From: Streptomyces sp. NRRL F-5122 | Lineage (GTDB): Bacteria > Actinomycetota > Actinomycetes > Streptomycetales > Streptomycetaceae | DNA length: 64,000 bases | Reading direction: 5' to 3' | NCBI RefSeq assembly: GCF_001507435.1 | Contig: NZ_LMWH01000015.1 | Coordinates: 141,735 to 205,734 of the forward strand | Translations under genes and position numbers: made by a program | Notes under the pieces: generated by a model | The model's database searches: none | What the model saw: only the letters and a program-made list of their open reading frames with translations | What the model was told of the DNA's origin: nothing | In this document: positions 1 through 8,961 of the stretch, piece by piece | How the letters are laid out: each line of letters begins with the position of its first letter | Position numbering within the stretch: the stretch's first letter is position 1

Positions 1-750
1 TTCGTGACGGACAACGACCTCACCGACGCCGAATGGCAGTACGCGATCGACTTCCTCACCCGCACCGGGCAGATCTCCGGCCCGACCCGCCAGGAGTTCG
101 TGCTGCTGTCGGACACGCTCGGGATCTCCAGCGCCGTGGATCTGCTCACCAACTCCCGTACGCCCACCACCACCCCCTCCGCGGTGCTCGGGCCCTTCTA
201 CGTCGAAGGCCCGCCCGGGACCGAGCACGGCAGCGACATATCCGGTGGCCTGCCCGGTACGCCGTTGTGGGTGGACGTACGGGTGCTGGACACGGCCGGC
301 GAGCCGCTCAAGGACGCCGTCGTGGACGTCTGGCAGTCCAATGAGGACGGCTTCTACGACGTCCAGCTCCCCGATCTGGACGGGCCGGTGCTGCGCGCCC
401 GGCTACGCACCGACGCGGAGGGCCGGATGACCTTCTGGTCGCTTCTGCCTGCCGCCTATCCGATCCCCGACGACGGACCGGTCGGGCAGATGCTTGCCGC
501 GGTCGGCCGCCACCCCTTCAGGGCGCCCCACCTCCATTTCATGATCGATGCCCCGGGTCACCGGCGGCTCGTCACCCAGCTGTTCGTGGCCGGCGGCGCC
601 TACCTCGACAGCGACACCGTGTTCGGCGTCAAGGACGCGCTCGTCGTCGACTTCACGCCGCACACCGGCCCCACCCCTGACGGCCGCCCCGTCGACGGGG
701 AATGGCGCCGCCTCGAGTACACCTTCCGCATCGCCCCGTCGGCCGGCTGA
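1..750 (+). CDS. Hydroxyquinol/catechol-type intradiol dioxygenase (5' end cut by window edge)
   Basis: Non-haem Fe(III) intradiol ring-cleavage dioxygenase, most like hydroxyquinol 1,2-dioxygenase, which opens 1,2,4-trihydroxybenzene to maleylacetate in the cytoplasm. The family fingerprint LGPFYVEG is present. The four expected iron ligands can be placed: Tyr in NEDGFYDVQ, Tyr in PAAYPIPDDG, and two His in APHLHFMI. The frame is open to the first base; the GTG at 4 is unlikely to be the true start, because this family carries about 40 more N-terminal residues (typically 280-300 aa) and the sequence here begins in the middle of that helical domain. It leads an operon with a flavin hydroxylase 17 bp downstream and 3-oxoadipate enzymes after that. 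Catechol or chlorocatechol cleavage is the alternative. The operon context favours hydroxyquinol. Confidence 0.85.
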   Translation, partial: FVTDNDLTDAEWQYAIDFLTRTGQISGPTRQEFVLLSDTLGISSAVDLLTNSRTPTTTPSAVLGPFYVEGPPGTEHGSDISGGLPGTPLWVDVRVLDTAGEPLKDAVVDVWQSNEDGFYDVQLPDLDGPVLRARLRTDAEGRMTFWSLLPAAYPIPDDGPVGQMLAAVGRHPFRAPHLHFMIDAPGHRRLVTQLFVAGGAYLDSDTVFGVKDALVVDFTPHTGPTPDGRPVDGEWRRLEYTFRIAPSAG

Positions 751-767
751 CCAAGGAGCGCCCACAC

Positions 768-2531
768 ATGACCCGCACGGACACCTACGACACCGACGTC
801 CTGGTCGTCGGCAGCGGCCCGGCCGGAGGTTCGGCCGCTCTGCTTCTCGCCACGTACGGGATACGCACCCTGCTGGTGACGAAGTACGGCTGGCTGGCCA
901 ACACCCCGCGAGCACACATCACGAACCAGCGCACCATGGAGGTGCTGCGCGATCTCGGCGTCGAGGCCGAGGCGCGGGCGGTCGGCAGTCCGTCCCACCT
1001 CATGGGCGACACCGTCCTGTGCACCGCCCTCGCCGGTGAGGAGATCGGCCGGATCCGCAGCTGGGGCACGGGCCCGGCCACACTGACCGAGTACGCGTCC
1101 AAGAGCCCCTGCGAGATGATCGACCTGCCGCAGACCTACCTGGAGCCGATCCTGGTGAGCACGGCGGCCGAGCGCGGAGCGAAGATCCGCTTCGACACCG
1201 AGTTCCTCAGTTTCACCCAGGACGAGGACGGCGTCACGGCGCTGCTGCGCGACCGGATCCGCGGCGACGAGTTCACCGTGCGCGCCCGTTATCTCATCGG
1301 CGCGGACGGCGGACGCAGCTCGGTGGCGGAGCAGCTCGGCCTGCCCTTCGACGGGCGGATGGGCAAGGCCGGCAGCATGAACATCGTCTTCAAGGCCGAT
1401 CTCACGCGGTACTGCGCGCACCGTCCGAGCGTCCTGTACTGGGTGCTGCGCCCGGGAGCGGAGACGGGCGGCATCGGCATGGGCCTGGTCCGTATGGTCC
1501 GTCCGTGGAACGAGTGGCTGCTGGTCTGGGGCTACGACATCGAGCAGCCGCCGCCCGCGGTGGACGAGGAAGAGGCACGGCGCATCGTGCGCGACCTCAT
1601 CGGTGACCCCGAGCTGCCGGTGGAGATCACCTCGACCTCGTTGTGGACCGTCAACCACAGCTACGCCGCCTCCTACGGAGCGGGACGGGTGTTCTGCGCG
1701 GGTGACGCCGTGCACCGGCACCCGCCGTCCAACGGTCTCGGCTCCAACACCTCGATCCAGGACTCCTACAACCTCGCGTGGAAGCTGGCCATGGTGATCC
1801 GCGGTGAGGCGGGGCCCGCGCTGCTCGACAGCTACACCGCCGAACGCGCCCCCGTCGGACGGCAGATCGTGGAGCGGGCCAACCTCAGCCGCGACCAGTT
1901 CGGACCCGTCTTCGACGTGCTCGGCGTCGGAGCGGGAAGCGACGAGGAGAGCATCGCCGAGGGCCTTGCGGCGCTGCGGGCCTCGACCGCCGAGGGTGCG
2001 AAGAAGCGACGCCTCCTCGAGGACGCGGTCCAGCTGAAGAACTACGAATTCAACGCGCACGGCGTCGAGATGAACCAGCGCTATGTCTCCGGTGCGGTCG
2101 TCCCGAGCGACGGTCCGGACGAAGACCGCTCGGTGGACCCGGAGTTGGTCGCGCGCCCGACGACCAGGCCCGGCGCCAAGGTCCCGCATGCCTGGCTGGT
2201 CGACGCCGGAGGCGGACGGATCTCCACGCTCGACGTCGTCGGCAAGGGCGTCTTCACCGTCCTCACGGGGCTCGCGGGCGGGGTGTGGGAGTCGGCTGCG
2301 GACGCCTGCCGGGACGAACTCGGCGTACCGGTGCGGTCCGTGCGCATCGGGGACCCCGACTCCCGTGACGCGTACGGCGAATGGAGCCGTGTCTCGGAGA
2401 TCGCCGAGGACGGTGCGCTGCTGGTACGACCGGACGGCCATGTCGCATGGCGGCGCACGGGTGCCCCCGGGAACGCGGCATCGGCCCGGGCGGAACTGCT
2501 GGGCGCCCTCCGTCAGGTGCTCGGGCGGTAA
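768..2531 (+). CDS. FAD-dependent aromatic hydroxylase (phenol/resorcinol type)
   Basis: 587-aa class A flavoprotein monooxygenase of the 2,4-dichlorophenol 6-monooxygenase / resorcinol hydroxylase group. It would use NAD(P)H and O2 to add a hydroxyl group ortho or para to an existing phenol hydroxyl. Visible motifs are the N-terminal dinucleotide fold VVGSGPAGGSAALLL, the GADGGRSSV segment, and the FAD ribityl-binding GDAVHRHPP. The C-terminal thioredoxin-like domain usual for the family follows from about residue 430. ATG 768 is chosen over an upstream in-frame start because AAGGAG lies at 753-758 with good spacing. The gene sits between the dioxygenase and the CoA-transferase genes, so it probably supplies hydroxyquinol from resorcinol or a related phenol. 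The exact substrate cannot be read from sequence. Confidence 0.85.
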   Translation: MTRTDTYDTDVLVVGSGPAGGSAALLLATYGIRTLLVTKYGWLANTPRAHITNQRTMEVLRDLGVEAEARAVGSPSHLMGDTVLCTALAGEEIGRIRSWGTGPATLTEYASKSPCEMIDLPQTYLEPILVSTAAERGAKIRFDTEFLSFTQDEDGVTALLRDRIRGDEFTVRARYLIGADGGRSSVAEQLGLPFDGRMGKAGSMNIVFKADLTRYCAHRPSVLYWVLRPGAETGGIGMGLVRMVRPWNEWLLVWGYDIEQPPPAVDEEEARRIVRDLIGDPELPVEITSTSLWTVNHSYAASYGAGRVFCAGDAVHRHPPSNGLGSNTSIQDSYNLAWKLAMVIRGEAGPALLDSYTAERAPVGRQIVERANLSRDQFGPVFDVLGVGAGSDEESIAEGLAALRASTAEGAKKRRLLEDAVQLKNYEFNAHGVEMNQRYVSGAVVPSDGPDEDRSVDPELVARPTTRPGAKVPHAWLVDAGGGRISTLDVVGKGVFTVLTGLAGGVWESAADACRDELGVPVRSVRIGDPDSRDAYGEWSRVSEIAEDGALLVRPDGHVAWRRTGAPGNAASARAELLGALRQVLGR

Positions 2532-2540
2532 GGAGCAGTC

Positions 2541-3296
2541 ATGGACAAGCAAGTGGCAACGGCCGAGGAGGCCTTGGCGGACGTGGCGGACGGCCGGTCG
2601 TTCGCCGTCGGAGGCTTCGGGCTGAGCGGCGTGCCGGAGGTCCTCATCGGCGCCCTGTACACGAGCGGGGTGAGCGATCTGCGAGTGGTGTCGAACAACT
2701 GCGGTGTGGACGGCCGCGGCCTCGGCGTCCTGCTGGCCGCGGGCCGGATCGCCCGGGTCACCGGCTCGTACGTGGGTGACAACAAGGAATTCGCGCGCCA
2801 GTACCTCGGAGGCGAACTGGAGGTGGAGCTGATTCCGCAGGGCACCCTCGCGGAACGGCTGCGCGCCGGAGGCTGCGGCATTCCGGCCTTCTTCACCCCG
2901 GCAGGCGTCGGCACACAGGTCCAGGAGGGCGGTCTGCCGTGGCGCTACGCCCCCGACGGATCGGTCGCCCTCGCCTCACCGCCCAAGGAAGTGCGGGTCT
3001 TCGACGACACCGAGTACGTCCTGGAACGCGCCATCACCACGGACTACGCCCTGGTCAGGGCCGCCCGTGGGGACCGGCACGGCAACCTCGTCTTCCATCG
3101 CGCGGCCCGGAACTTCAACCCGCTCGCGGCGATGGCCGGCCGCATCACGGTGGCCGAGGTGGAGGAGCTGGTCGAGCCCGGTGTGCTCGACCCCGACGAG
3201 GTGCACGTGCCGGGCGTGTTCGTGCAGCGCGTCGTGGCGCTCACCCCCGAACAGGCCGCCGACAAGGGGATCGAGAAGAGGACGGTGCGGGAGTGA
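2541..3296 (+). CDS. pcaI: 3-oxoadipate (3-oxoacid) CoA-transferase subunit A
   Basis: 251-aa alpha subunit of a family I CoA-transferase. With the next gene product it moves CoA from succinyl-CoA to 3-oxoadipate, giving 3-oxoadipyl-CoA. The N-terminal [14 protein letters not shown] and the [12 protein letters not shown] segment are typical of the alpha subunit, and the length matches the family. An acetoacetate-specific enzyme (ScoA) is very similar, but the neighbours (intradiol dioxygenase upstream, thiolase downstream) point to 3-oxoadipate. The gene starts 9 bp after the hydroxylase stop, preceded by AAGGAG, so the operon is tight. Confidence 0.87.
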   Translation: MDKQVATAEEALADVADGRSFAVGGFGLSGVPEVLIGALYTSGVSDLRVVSNNCGVDGRGLGVLLAAGRIARVTGSYVGDNKEFARQYLGGELEVELIPQGTLAERLRAGGCGIPAFFTPAGVGTQVQEGGLPWRYAPDGSVALASPPKEVRVFDDTEYVLERAITTDYALVRAARGDRHGNLVFHRAARNFNPLAAMAGRITVAEVEELVEPGVLDPDEVHVPGVFVQRVVALTPEQAADKGIEKRTVRE

Positions 3297-3342
3297 TGAA
3301 CCGGCTTCTCTCCCGGCGCTCGTACGAGGCGGTGTGCACACG

Positions 3343-3972
3343 GTGAGCTGGAACAGGCACGAGATGGCGGCGCGGGCCGCGCGCGAGCTGCGCGACGGAG
3401 ACTACGTCAACCTCGGCATCGGGCTGCCCACGCTGGTGGCCGACCATCTGCCACCTGACGTCGACGTCGTCCTGCACTCCGAGAACGGACTGCTCGGCGT
3501 CGGGCCCTACCCGGCGCCCGACGAGGTCGACGCCGACCTCATCAACGCGGGCAAGGAGACCGTCACCGTACGGCCGGGGGCGTCCTTCTTCGACTCCTCG
3601 CTCTCCTTCGGCATGATCCGCGGCGGGCACATCGACACCGCCGTCCTGGGTGCGCTGCAGGTGTCGGCGCGCGGGGATCTGGCCAACTGGGCGGTTCCCG
3701 GAAAGATGATCAAAGGCATGGGCGGTGCCATGGACCTCGTCCACGGGGCCCGCCGGGTGGTGGTGCTGATGGAGCACACCGCCAAGGACGGCACCCCCAA
3801 GATCGTCGAAGAATGCACGCTGCCGCTGACGGGACGTGCGTGCGTGGACCGGATCATCACCGACCTGTGCGTTCTGGACGTCACCCCGTGGGGCCTGGAA
3901 CTGGTCGAGACGGCGCCCGGCGTGACGGTCTCCCAGGTGGTCGCCCTCACCCCCGTCGTCCTCAACTGCTGA
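3343..3972 (+). CDS. pcaJ: 3-oxoadipate (3-oxoacid) CoA-transferase subunit B
   Basis: Beta subunit, 209 aa, carrying the catalytic glutamate of family I CoA-transferases in the SENGLLGVG motif. [11 protein letters not shown] near the N-terminus and [19 protein letters not shown] in the middle are family signatures. GTG 3343 ([16 protein letters not shown]) is preferred because homologues begin with MSW-type sequence; GTG 3334 is a possible alternative with GAGG five bases upstream. It follows the A subunit by 46 bp and precedes the thiolase by 17 bp. The heterodimer forms a 3-oxoadipyl-CoA that the next enzyme cleaves. Confidence 0.87.
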   Translation: MSWNRHEMAARAARELRDGDYVNLGIGLPTLVADHLPPDVDVVLHSENGLLGVGPYPAPDEVDADLINAGKETVTVRPGASFFDSSLSFGMIRGGHIDTAVLGALQVSARGDLANWAVPGKMIKGMGGAMDLVHGARRVVVLMEHTAKDGTPKIVEECTLPLTGRACVDRIITDLCVLDVTPWGLELVETAPGVTVSQVVALTPVVLNC

Positions 3973-3989
3973 CCCGCAAGGAGCCCTTG

Positions 3990-5180
3990 ATGATCGAGCG
4001 ACCGCGAGATGTGTACATCGTCGACGCCGTCCGGACCCCGTTCGGCCGCTACGGCGGCGCCCTGTCCGGCGTCCGCCCGGACGACCTGGCGGCAGGCGTG
4101 CTGCGGGCCCTTCTGGACCGCAGCCCGTCTCTGGACCCGGCCCGCATCGACGACGTTCTGTTCGGAAACGCCAACGGAGCCGGAGAGGAGAACCGCGATG
4201 TGGCCCGGATGGCCGTCCTGCTCGCGGGACTCCCCGTCACCGTGCCCGGGGCAGCGGTCAACCGGCTCTGCGGTTCGGGGATGGAGGCCGTCATCCAGGC
4301 GGCCCGCGCCGTCGCTCTAGGTGACGCCTCCGTCGCCGTCGCGGGTGGCGTCGAGTCCATGAGCCGCGCCCCCTGGGTGCTGCCCAAGCCGGAGCGGGCC
4401 TTTCCCGCGAAGGACCAGCAGCTGCACTCCACGACCCTCGGCTGGCGGCTGGTCAACCCGGAGATGCCCCAGGAGTGGACGATCCCGCTCGGCGAGAGCG
4501 CGGAACTCGTCGGTGCCAAGCACGGCATCACCCGTGAGGCCCAGGACGCGTTCGCGCTCGCCAGCCATCGCAACGCCGCACGTGCCTGGAGCGAGGGGCT
4601 GTACGACGGCGAGGTGGTTCCTCCCCGGGGCGTCACGCTGCCGCGCGACGAGAACATCCGCGACACCACCTCGCTGGAGGCCCTCGCCGCACTGAAGCCG
4701 GCGTTCCTCGCGGACGGGACCGTCACCGCAGGCAACGCCTCCCCGCTGAACGACGGGGCGGCGGCCCTCCTGCTCGCCGACGAGGACGGACTCGCCGCGA
4801 TCGGCAGGGAGCCCCTCGCACGGGTACGGGCGGCCGCGGTCACGGGCATCGACCCGCGGTACTTCGGACTCGGGCCGGTGGACGCCATCCGCAAGGTGCT
4901 GACCAAGGCGGAGGTGGCACCCGACGACCTCCGTACGATCGAGCTCAACGAGGCTTACGCCGCCCAGGTGCTGGGCTGCCTGGCCGCGCTGCCGGAAATC
5001 GACCCCTCGGTCGTCAATCCGCGCGGCGGGGCCATCGCCATCGGTCATCCGCTGGGCGCCTCGGGTGCCCGGATCACCGGGGCGGTCGCCCACCAGCTCG
5101 CCGCGGCGGGCAGCGGCAGGGGGCTGGCCGCGCTGTGCATCGGAGTGGGACAGGCGCTGGCACTGGTGCTGGAACGCTGA
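3990..5180 (+). CDS. pcaF: 3-oxoadipyl-CoA thiolase (acetyl-CoA acyltransferase)
   Basis: 396-aa thiolase that would split 3-oxoadipyl-CoA into succinyl-CoA and acetyl-CoA, the last step of the route. The nucleophilic cysteine is Cys94 in NRLCGSGMEAV. The C-terminal catalytic pair is visible as GGAIAIGHPLGASGAR and the CIGVGQAL cysteine. Length and motifs fit degradative thiolases. ATG 3990 follows AAGGAG at 3978-3983. Last gene of the operon; the AraC-type regulator next to it faces the other way, 30 bp beyond the stop. A general acetyl-CoA acetyltransferase cannot be excluded from sequence alone. A maleylacetate reductase, needed between dioxygenase and CoA-transferase, is not in the window and may lie just upstream of it. 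Confidence 0.87.
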   Translation: MIERPRDVYIVDAVRTPFGRYGGALSGVRPDDLAAGVLRALLDRSPSLDPARIDDVLFGNANGAGEENRDVARMAVLLAGLPVTVPGAAVNRLCGSGMEAVIQAARAVALGDASVAVAGGVESMSRAPWVLPKPERAFPAKDQQLHSTTLGWRLVNPEMPQEWTIPLGESAELVGAKHGITREAQDAFALASHRNAARAWSEGLYDGEVVPPRGVTLPRDENIRDTTSLEALAALKPAFLADGTVTAGNASPLNDGAAALLLADEDGLAAIGREPLARVRAAAVTGIDPRYFGLGPVDAIRKVLTKAEVAPDDLRTIELNEAYAAQVLGCLAALPEIDPSVVNPRGGAIAIGHPLGASGARITGAVAHQLAAAGSGRGLAALCIGVGQALALVLER

Positions 5181-5210
5181 GGCTCGGGTGCGTGACCGGG
5201 CGCCGCGGCC

Positions 5211-6080
5211 TCAGCCCGCGCGGCGCAGGGCCGCCGGAGTGGTGCCGAGCCGTGCGCGCATCACCCGTGTCAGATGCTCCTGGTGGGAGAAACCGGACTC
5301 GACGGCCACCTCACCGATGGCCATGGTTCCGGCGCGCAGCAGCCGGCACGCCTGCTCCAGCCGCAGTGACAGCAGGTACTGGTGCGGTGAGGTCCCCGTG
5401 CTCGCCCGGAACTGCCGGGTGAACTGGCTGCCGCTCAAGGAGACCGCGGCGGCGAGGTCGGCGATCGGCAGCGGTTCGGCGAGGCGCTCCTCCATGAGCT
5501 CGCGCACGGTCGCGAGCTGCTTTCCGGACAGCCCGGACCGGAGCGGCCGCGGTTCGACGGGGCGGGTGCCGTGCCGTCGTACGAGCTGGGCGGCGAGCAT
5601 CTCCGTCAGCTGGTCGGTGTAGGTCCGCGCCGACGGCTCCCAGCGTCGCGCAGTGCCCTCCAGCGCGAGGACGAGCTGCTCGGCGAGCGGATCCGAGGTC
5701 CCTAGCTCCTCCGACAGCTCGACGGCCCGTCCCTCATTGGCTTCGCGCAGCGCCTCGTCCGTGAGGTAGGCGTGGACCGTGTCGAGCCGTCCGCCGAGCT
5801 CGACGGACAGGGTCCGGCCGGCCGGCTGCAGGAACAGCCCTCCGGCGGGGATCTTCCGGGTACGTGTTCCCGAGCCGTGCCCCCGCCGCACGGTGACCGG
5901 TCCGCTGAGATGAAGGATCAGCAGATGCGTGGGTGCCGGATCGAATTCGGCGTGGTAGGGCTGCTCCTCCTGTGTCGAGAGATACAGCCGCTCCCATCCG
6001 AGCCCGGCACTGCTGCGTCGTGTGCGCACGCCGGGCTGCCCCAGAATCCCCACCGTGTCGCTCAGTCCTAGCTCTGTCAT
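5211..6080 (-). CDS. AraC-family transcriptional regulator
   Basis: 289-aa regulator with a cupin-like sensor half (roughly residues 30-170) and a C-terminal double helix-turn-helix of the AraC/XylS family (roughly 190-289, including SGSQFTRQFRASTGTSPHQYLLSLRLEQA and SGFSHQEHLTRVMRARLGTTP). It lies tail to tail with the hydroxyquinol operon, so it is a good candidate to sense an aromatic intermediate and switch that operon; this is inference from position. ATG 6080 is preceded by a strong AGGAGGT. Just upstream at 6108-6117 is ATTGAACAAT, a short dyad in an AT-rich patch that may be part of its promoter. Confidence 0.85.
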   Translation of the reverse strand: MTELGLSDTVGILGQPGVRTRRSSAGLGWERLYLSTQEEQPYHAEFDPAPTHLLILHLSGPVTVRRGHGSGTRTRKIPAGGLFLQPAGRTLSVELGGRLDTVHAYLTDEALREANEGRAVELSEELGTSDPLAEQLVLALEGTARRWEPSARTYTDQLTEMLAAQLVRRHGTRPVEPRPLRSGLSGKQLATVRELMEERLAEPLPIADLAAAVSLSGSQFTRQFRASTGTSPHQYLLSLRLEQACRLLRAGTMAIGEVAVESGFSHQEHLTRVMRARLGTTPAALRRAG

Positions 6081-6412
6081 GGTGCGACCTCCTACTGCCC
6101 CCCACTGATTGAACAATAAACGACGTGCTTTGTGAACGCGCGAGGAAACGGAAGGGCGGGGTGCAGGAGCGCTCCGGTGCGGGAATGTGGTCCGGGCCAT
6201 CCGCGAGGGCGGTAAACGGGTCCCGCTCCCGGGGCCGGAACGGCGGCACGCCCTGGACGGACGCTGTGGCCGGCACCTACGGCCCGGTGCCTGGCGGCAC
6301 GACCGCACGGCGCGGGGACACGGTGCGTGACGGCACCCGCTCCCGCCTGGCCGGGGAGTTGACGATTTGTTCCCCGAAGATCGGTTGTCCCGGACCGTTG
6401 CCTGCACCGACG
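6081..6412. other. Intergenic region without a recognised gene
   Basis: 332 bases upstream of the AraC-type gene. The first 45 bases are AT-rich and likely hold its promoter. The rest is GC-rich; open frames on both strands here have composition and periodicity of shadows. No RNA gene or convincing terminator was seen. Confidence 0.5.
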
Positions 6413-6679
6413 ATGACCGCCATGAGTGAAGCTGATGCCCACGAGGAAGCCCACGACGGGGTCCGCGGTCTTGTCGAGCGGATGAGTGAACACCACCGCG
6501 ACGCCGTCCGGCGTCGGGAGGACGAAGAGCTGGCGCACGCGGTGGACGACGCCGCCTTCGATCTCGGCACCGACATAGCCCACCCCACGGTCGGGCACGC
6601 CGCGGTCGGATTCGACGCCGACACCGATCTCGCCCTGGACAACGAGCCGCCGGAGCTGCGCGGACCCGCGACCGGATGA
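6413..6679 (+). CDS. Small acidic hypothetical protein
   Basis: Possible 88-aa protein starting at ATG 6413 or 6422 (MSEADAHEEAHDG). It is rich in Asp, Glu, His and Ala, has no membrane segment or signal peptide, and has the strong third-position G/C expected of a real Streptomyces gene. No Shine-Dalgarno sequence is obvious, and I do not recognise the family. The opposite strand is also open across this stretch (6092-6763), but that translation lacks any recognisable domain and looks like the shadow. Monocistronic, between an AraC-type regulator and a PP2C phosphatase. Function unknown. Confidence 0.35.
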   Translation: MTAMSEADAHEEAHDGVRGLVERMSEHHRDAVRRREDEELAHAVDDAAFDLGTDIAHPTVGHAAVGFDADTDLALDNEPPELRGPATG

Positions 6680-7017
6680 GAGGGGGCGGTCCCCGGCGAC
6701 ATCGCGCCGGGGGCCGCGCGGTCTTTGCATCTGCCGGGGGCCGGACGCCGGGCAGCACGGCACCCGAGCGGACCGTACGTGGCCCGGTCCGTGCGCGGGC
6801 CGATCATCCGGCGAGGGAGGGTCCGGTGGTCACCCACCGGCCGCGGTACGGAGAGAAAATGACTACATGGCCCACAACGACACGCTGAGCCACTTCATCG
6901 GGGCCCGTGGCCCGGTTGTCCTCGTAACGCCGTGTGTCCGCGGCCGCCTCCGGCCCGCCGCTTCCCCGCTTCGGGCGCCGGCGGGGCGACGGTCCTGCCC
7001 GTCACCGGGGGAAGGCC
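6680..7017. other. Intergenic leader of the PP2C phosphatase
   Basis: 338 bases. A 54-codon open frame, 6867-7031, begins MAHNDTLSHFIGARGP with GGAGAG 11 bases before its ATG and overlaps the start of the phosphatase gene in another frame. Its second half looks non-coding (Arg/Pro/Ser rich), so it is at most a decayed or leader peptide. Nothing else is visible. Confidence 0.3.
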
Positions 7018-8787
7018 ATGGGCAGCGCTGACGAAGCCGCTGCCGACCGCGATCCCCTTGCGAGCGGCGAGGGCGCGGATTCGGACGGCGCGGTGACGGC
7101 GGTCATCGATGCGGACGGCACGGTCGCCGGCTGGACGCAGGCCGCCCACACCCTGCTGGGCTACACCGCCCGCGAGGTGCTGGGACGGCCCCTGGCCGAC
7201 CTGCTCGCCGCAGCCGACCCCGGCCCGTTCGTCGCGGCCGTCCTACGGGGAGCCGCCGCACCGGGAGGCTGGTCGGGCACCGTGCGGCTGCGCCACAGGG
7301 GCGGTCATCACCTGGATGTGCAGTTGCAGATCTCCAGGCTCTCCACGAGGGACGGCGCGACCAGATGGCTGGCCGCGGCCAGCGACGGCCGTGCCGCCGC
7401 CTACCGGCGGCTCGTGAGCGAGCGGCTCATGCTGCTCAATGAGGCCAGCACCCGGATCGGCACCACGCTGGACGTCATGCGCACAGGGCAGGAACTGGCC
7501 GACTTCGTCGTCCCGCGCCTGGCCGACTACACCACCGTGGACCTCGCGGAGGCCGTACCACTGGGTGAGGAGCCCCTGGCGCGGCTCGGGATGGACGCGG
7601 GACGCATCCCCGTCTTCCGCCGGGCGGGGGTGGCCTCGATCCACGAAGGGATCCCGGAGTCGTTGTGGGAGCCCGGGCAGCCGGTCTACGTCCCGTCGGC
7701 CTCACCGTTCACGCAGGTCCTCACCAGCGGCGAGTCCTATCTGGAGCCGGTGCTGAACCCGTCCCTCCACTCCTGGCTGGTGAGCGATCCGCAGCGCTCA
7801 CGCATCATCCATGAGACCGGTATGCACTCCGTGATGATGGTGGCGATCCAGGCGCGGGGCCGTGTGCTCGGTATCGCGGTCTTCGTACGGACCGACAACC
7901 CGGACCCGTTCGAGAGGGACGACCTGCTCCTCGCCGAGGAGCTCGTGGACCGCGCCGCCCTGAGCCTCGACAACGCCAATCGCTACACCCGCGAGCGCGC
8001 GGCCGCCCTGGCGCTGCAGCGCGATCTACTGCCTTCTCATGTGTCCGGCGGGCCGGCCCTCGATGTGGACTACTGCTATCTGCCCGCCGACATGGAACAC
8101 GGGGTGGGAGGCGACTGGTACGACGTGATTCCGCTGCCCCGGGACCGGGTGGCACTCGTCGTGGGCGATGTCGTCGGGCACGGCATCGCGGCGGCGGCCG
8201 CGATGGGCAGGCTCAGAATCGCACTGCACACACTGGCCGACATGGATCTGCCCCCTGCGGTGCTGCTGAGTCGGCTCGACCGCACGGTGGCCCGTCTGGC
8301 ACAGGAGAAGGCGGACCAAGCGGATCTCGCCGTTCCCAGTCTGGCCGCGACGTGTCTGTACGTCGTCTACGACCCGATCGAACGGCTCCTCGACGTGACG
8401 CGCGCGGGCCACCCCCCACCCGTCGTCGTCGACCCCGCCGGACAGGCTACGGTCCCCGAGGTCCCCGCAGGCGTCCCCATCGGGCTGGGGGTGGGGCTGT
8501 ACGAGTCTGCCCGCATGAAGATCCCGGACGGCACCCTGATCGCCCTCTACACCGATGGACTGGTGGAGTCCCGGTCCGAGGACATCGAGTCCGGCATACA
8601 CCGTCTCGCCGCCGCCCTGGCTCATCCGACGCCGGTGCTCCACGAACTGTCGGCGAAAGCCGTCGCCGCCGTGCGCAGCGACCCACCGTCCGACGACGCC
8701 ACCCTGCTGCTGGCCCGCACCCGGCCTCTTCCCCGCTTTGCGGACACGGGGGAGCGGCGGCGCCGGGACACCCCCGCGCATCCCTGA
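7018..8787 (+). CDS. PAS-GAF-PP2C (SpoIIE-type) protein phosphatase
   Basis: 589-aa cytoplasmic serine/threonine phosphatase. A PAS domain occupies about residues 25-115 (GYTAREVLGRPLADLL), a GAF domain about 140-300, and a SpoIIE/PP2C catalytic domain about 340-570 with the metal-binding GGDWYDV and VVGDVVGHG, the YTDGLVESR motif and a terminal SDDATLLL. In Streptomyces such proteins usually dephosphorylate anti-sigma-factor antagonists of the SpoIIAA/RsbV kind. No anti-sigma kinase (HATPase) domain is fused at the C-terminus and no antagonist gene is adjacent, so its partner is elsewhere. ATG 7018 follows GGGGGAAGG. The signal sensed by PAS and GAF is unknown. Confidence 0.9.
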   Translation: MGSADEAAADRDPLASGEGADSDGAVTAVIDADGTVAGWTQAAHTLLGYTAREVLGRPLADLLAAADPGPFVAAVLRGAAAPGGWSGTVRLRHRGGHHLDVQLQISRLSTRDGATRWLAAASDGRAAAYRRLVSERLMLLNEASTRIGTTLDVMRTGQELADFVVPRLADYTTVDLAEAVPLGEEPLARLGMDAGRIPVFRRAGVASIHEGIPESLWEPGQPVYVPSASPFTQVLTSGESYLEPVLNPSLHSWLVSDPQRSRIIHETGMHSVMMVAIQARGRVLGIAVFVRTDNPDPFERDDLLLAEELVDRAALSLDNANRYTRERAAALALQRDLLPSHVSGGPALDVDYCYLPADMEHGVGGDWYDVIPLPRDRVALVVGDVVGHGIAAAAAMGRLRIALHTLADMDLPPAVLLSRLDRTVARLAQEKADQADLAVPSLAATCLYVVYDPIERLLDVTRAGHPPPVVVDPAGQATVPEVPAGVPIGLGVGLYESARMKIPDGTLIALYTDGLVESRSEDIESGIHRLAAALAHPTPVLHELSAKAVAAVRSDPPSDDATLLLARTRPLPRFADTGERRRRDTPAHP

Positions 8788-8961
8788 CGCCTACCGCCGC
8801 AAGCGGTGTGTCGTCACTGCCGGGACGCACACGCAACGGACCACTTCGTAAGGGTCTTGAGCAGCGCTGCTCTGGCTCTTGCCGCAGGCTGCCGAGGCTG
8901 ATTGGGTGGCGCAGCTACGTGCACGACGAGCGCGGCCGGTACGACGAGGGAGTGCAACGCC

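Noticed and set aside
600..2552. A 650-codon open frame on the reverse strand across the hydroxylase gene
   Set aside because: It mirrors the hydroxylase and dioxygenase genes, which have clear motifs. The reverse translation has no domain and is Arg/Gly/Asp rich, as expected for a shadow in high-GC DNA.
7018..8787. The PAS-GAF-PP2C protein as a full anti-sigma switch with fused kinase
   Set aside because: The C-terminus ends right after the phosphatase motif SDDATLLL plus a short Arg-rich tail; no HATPase domain follows.
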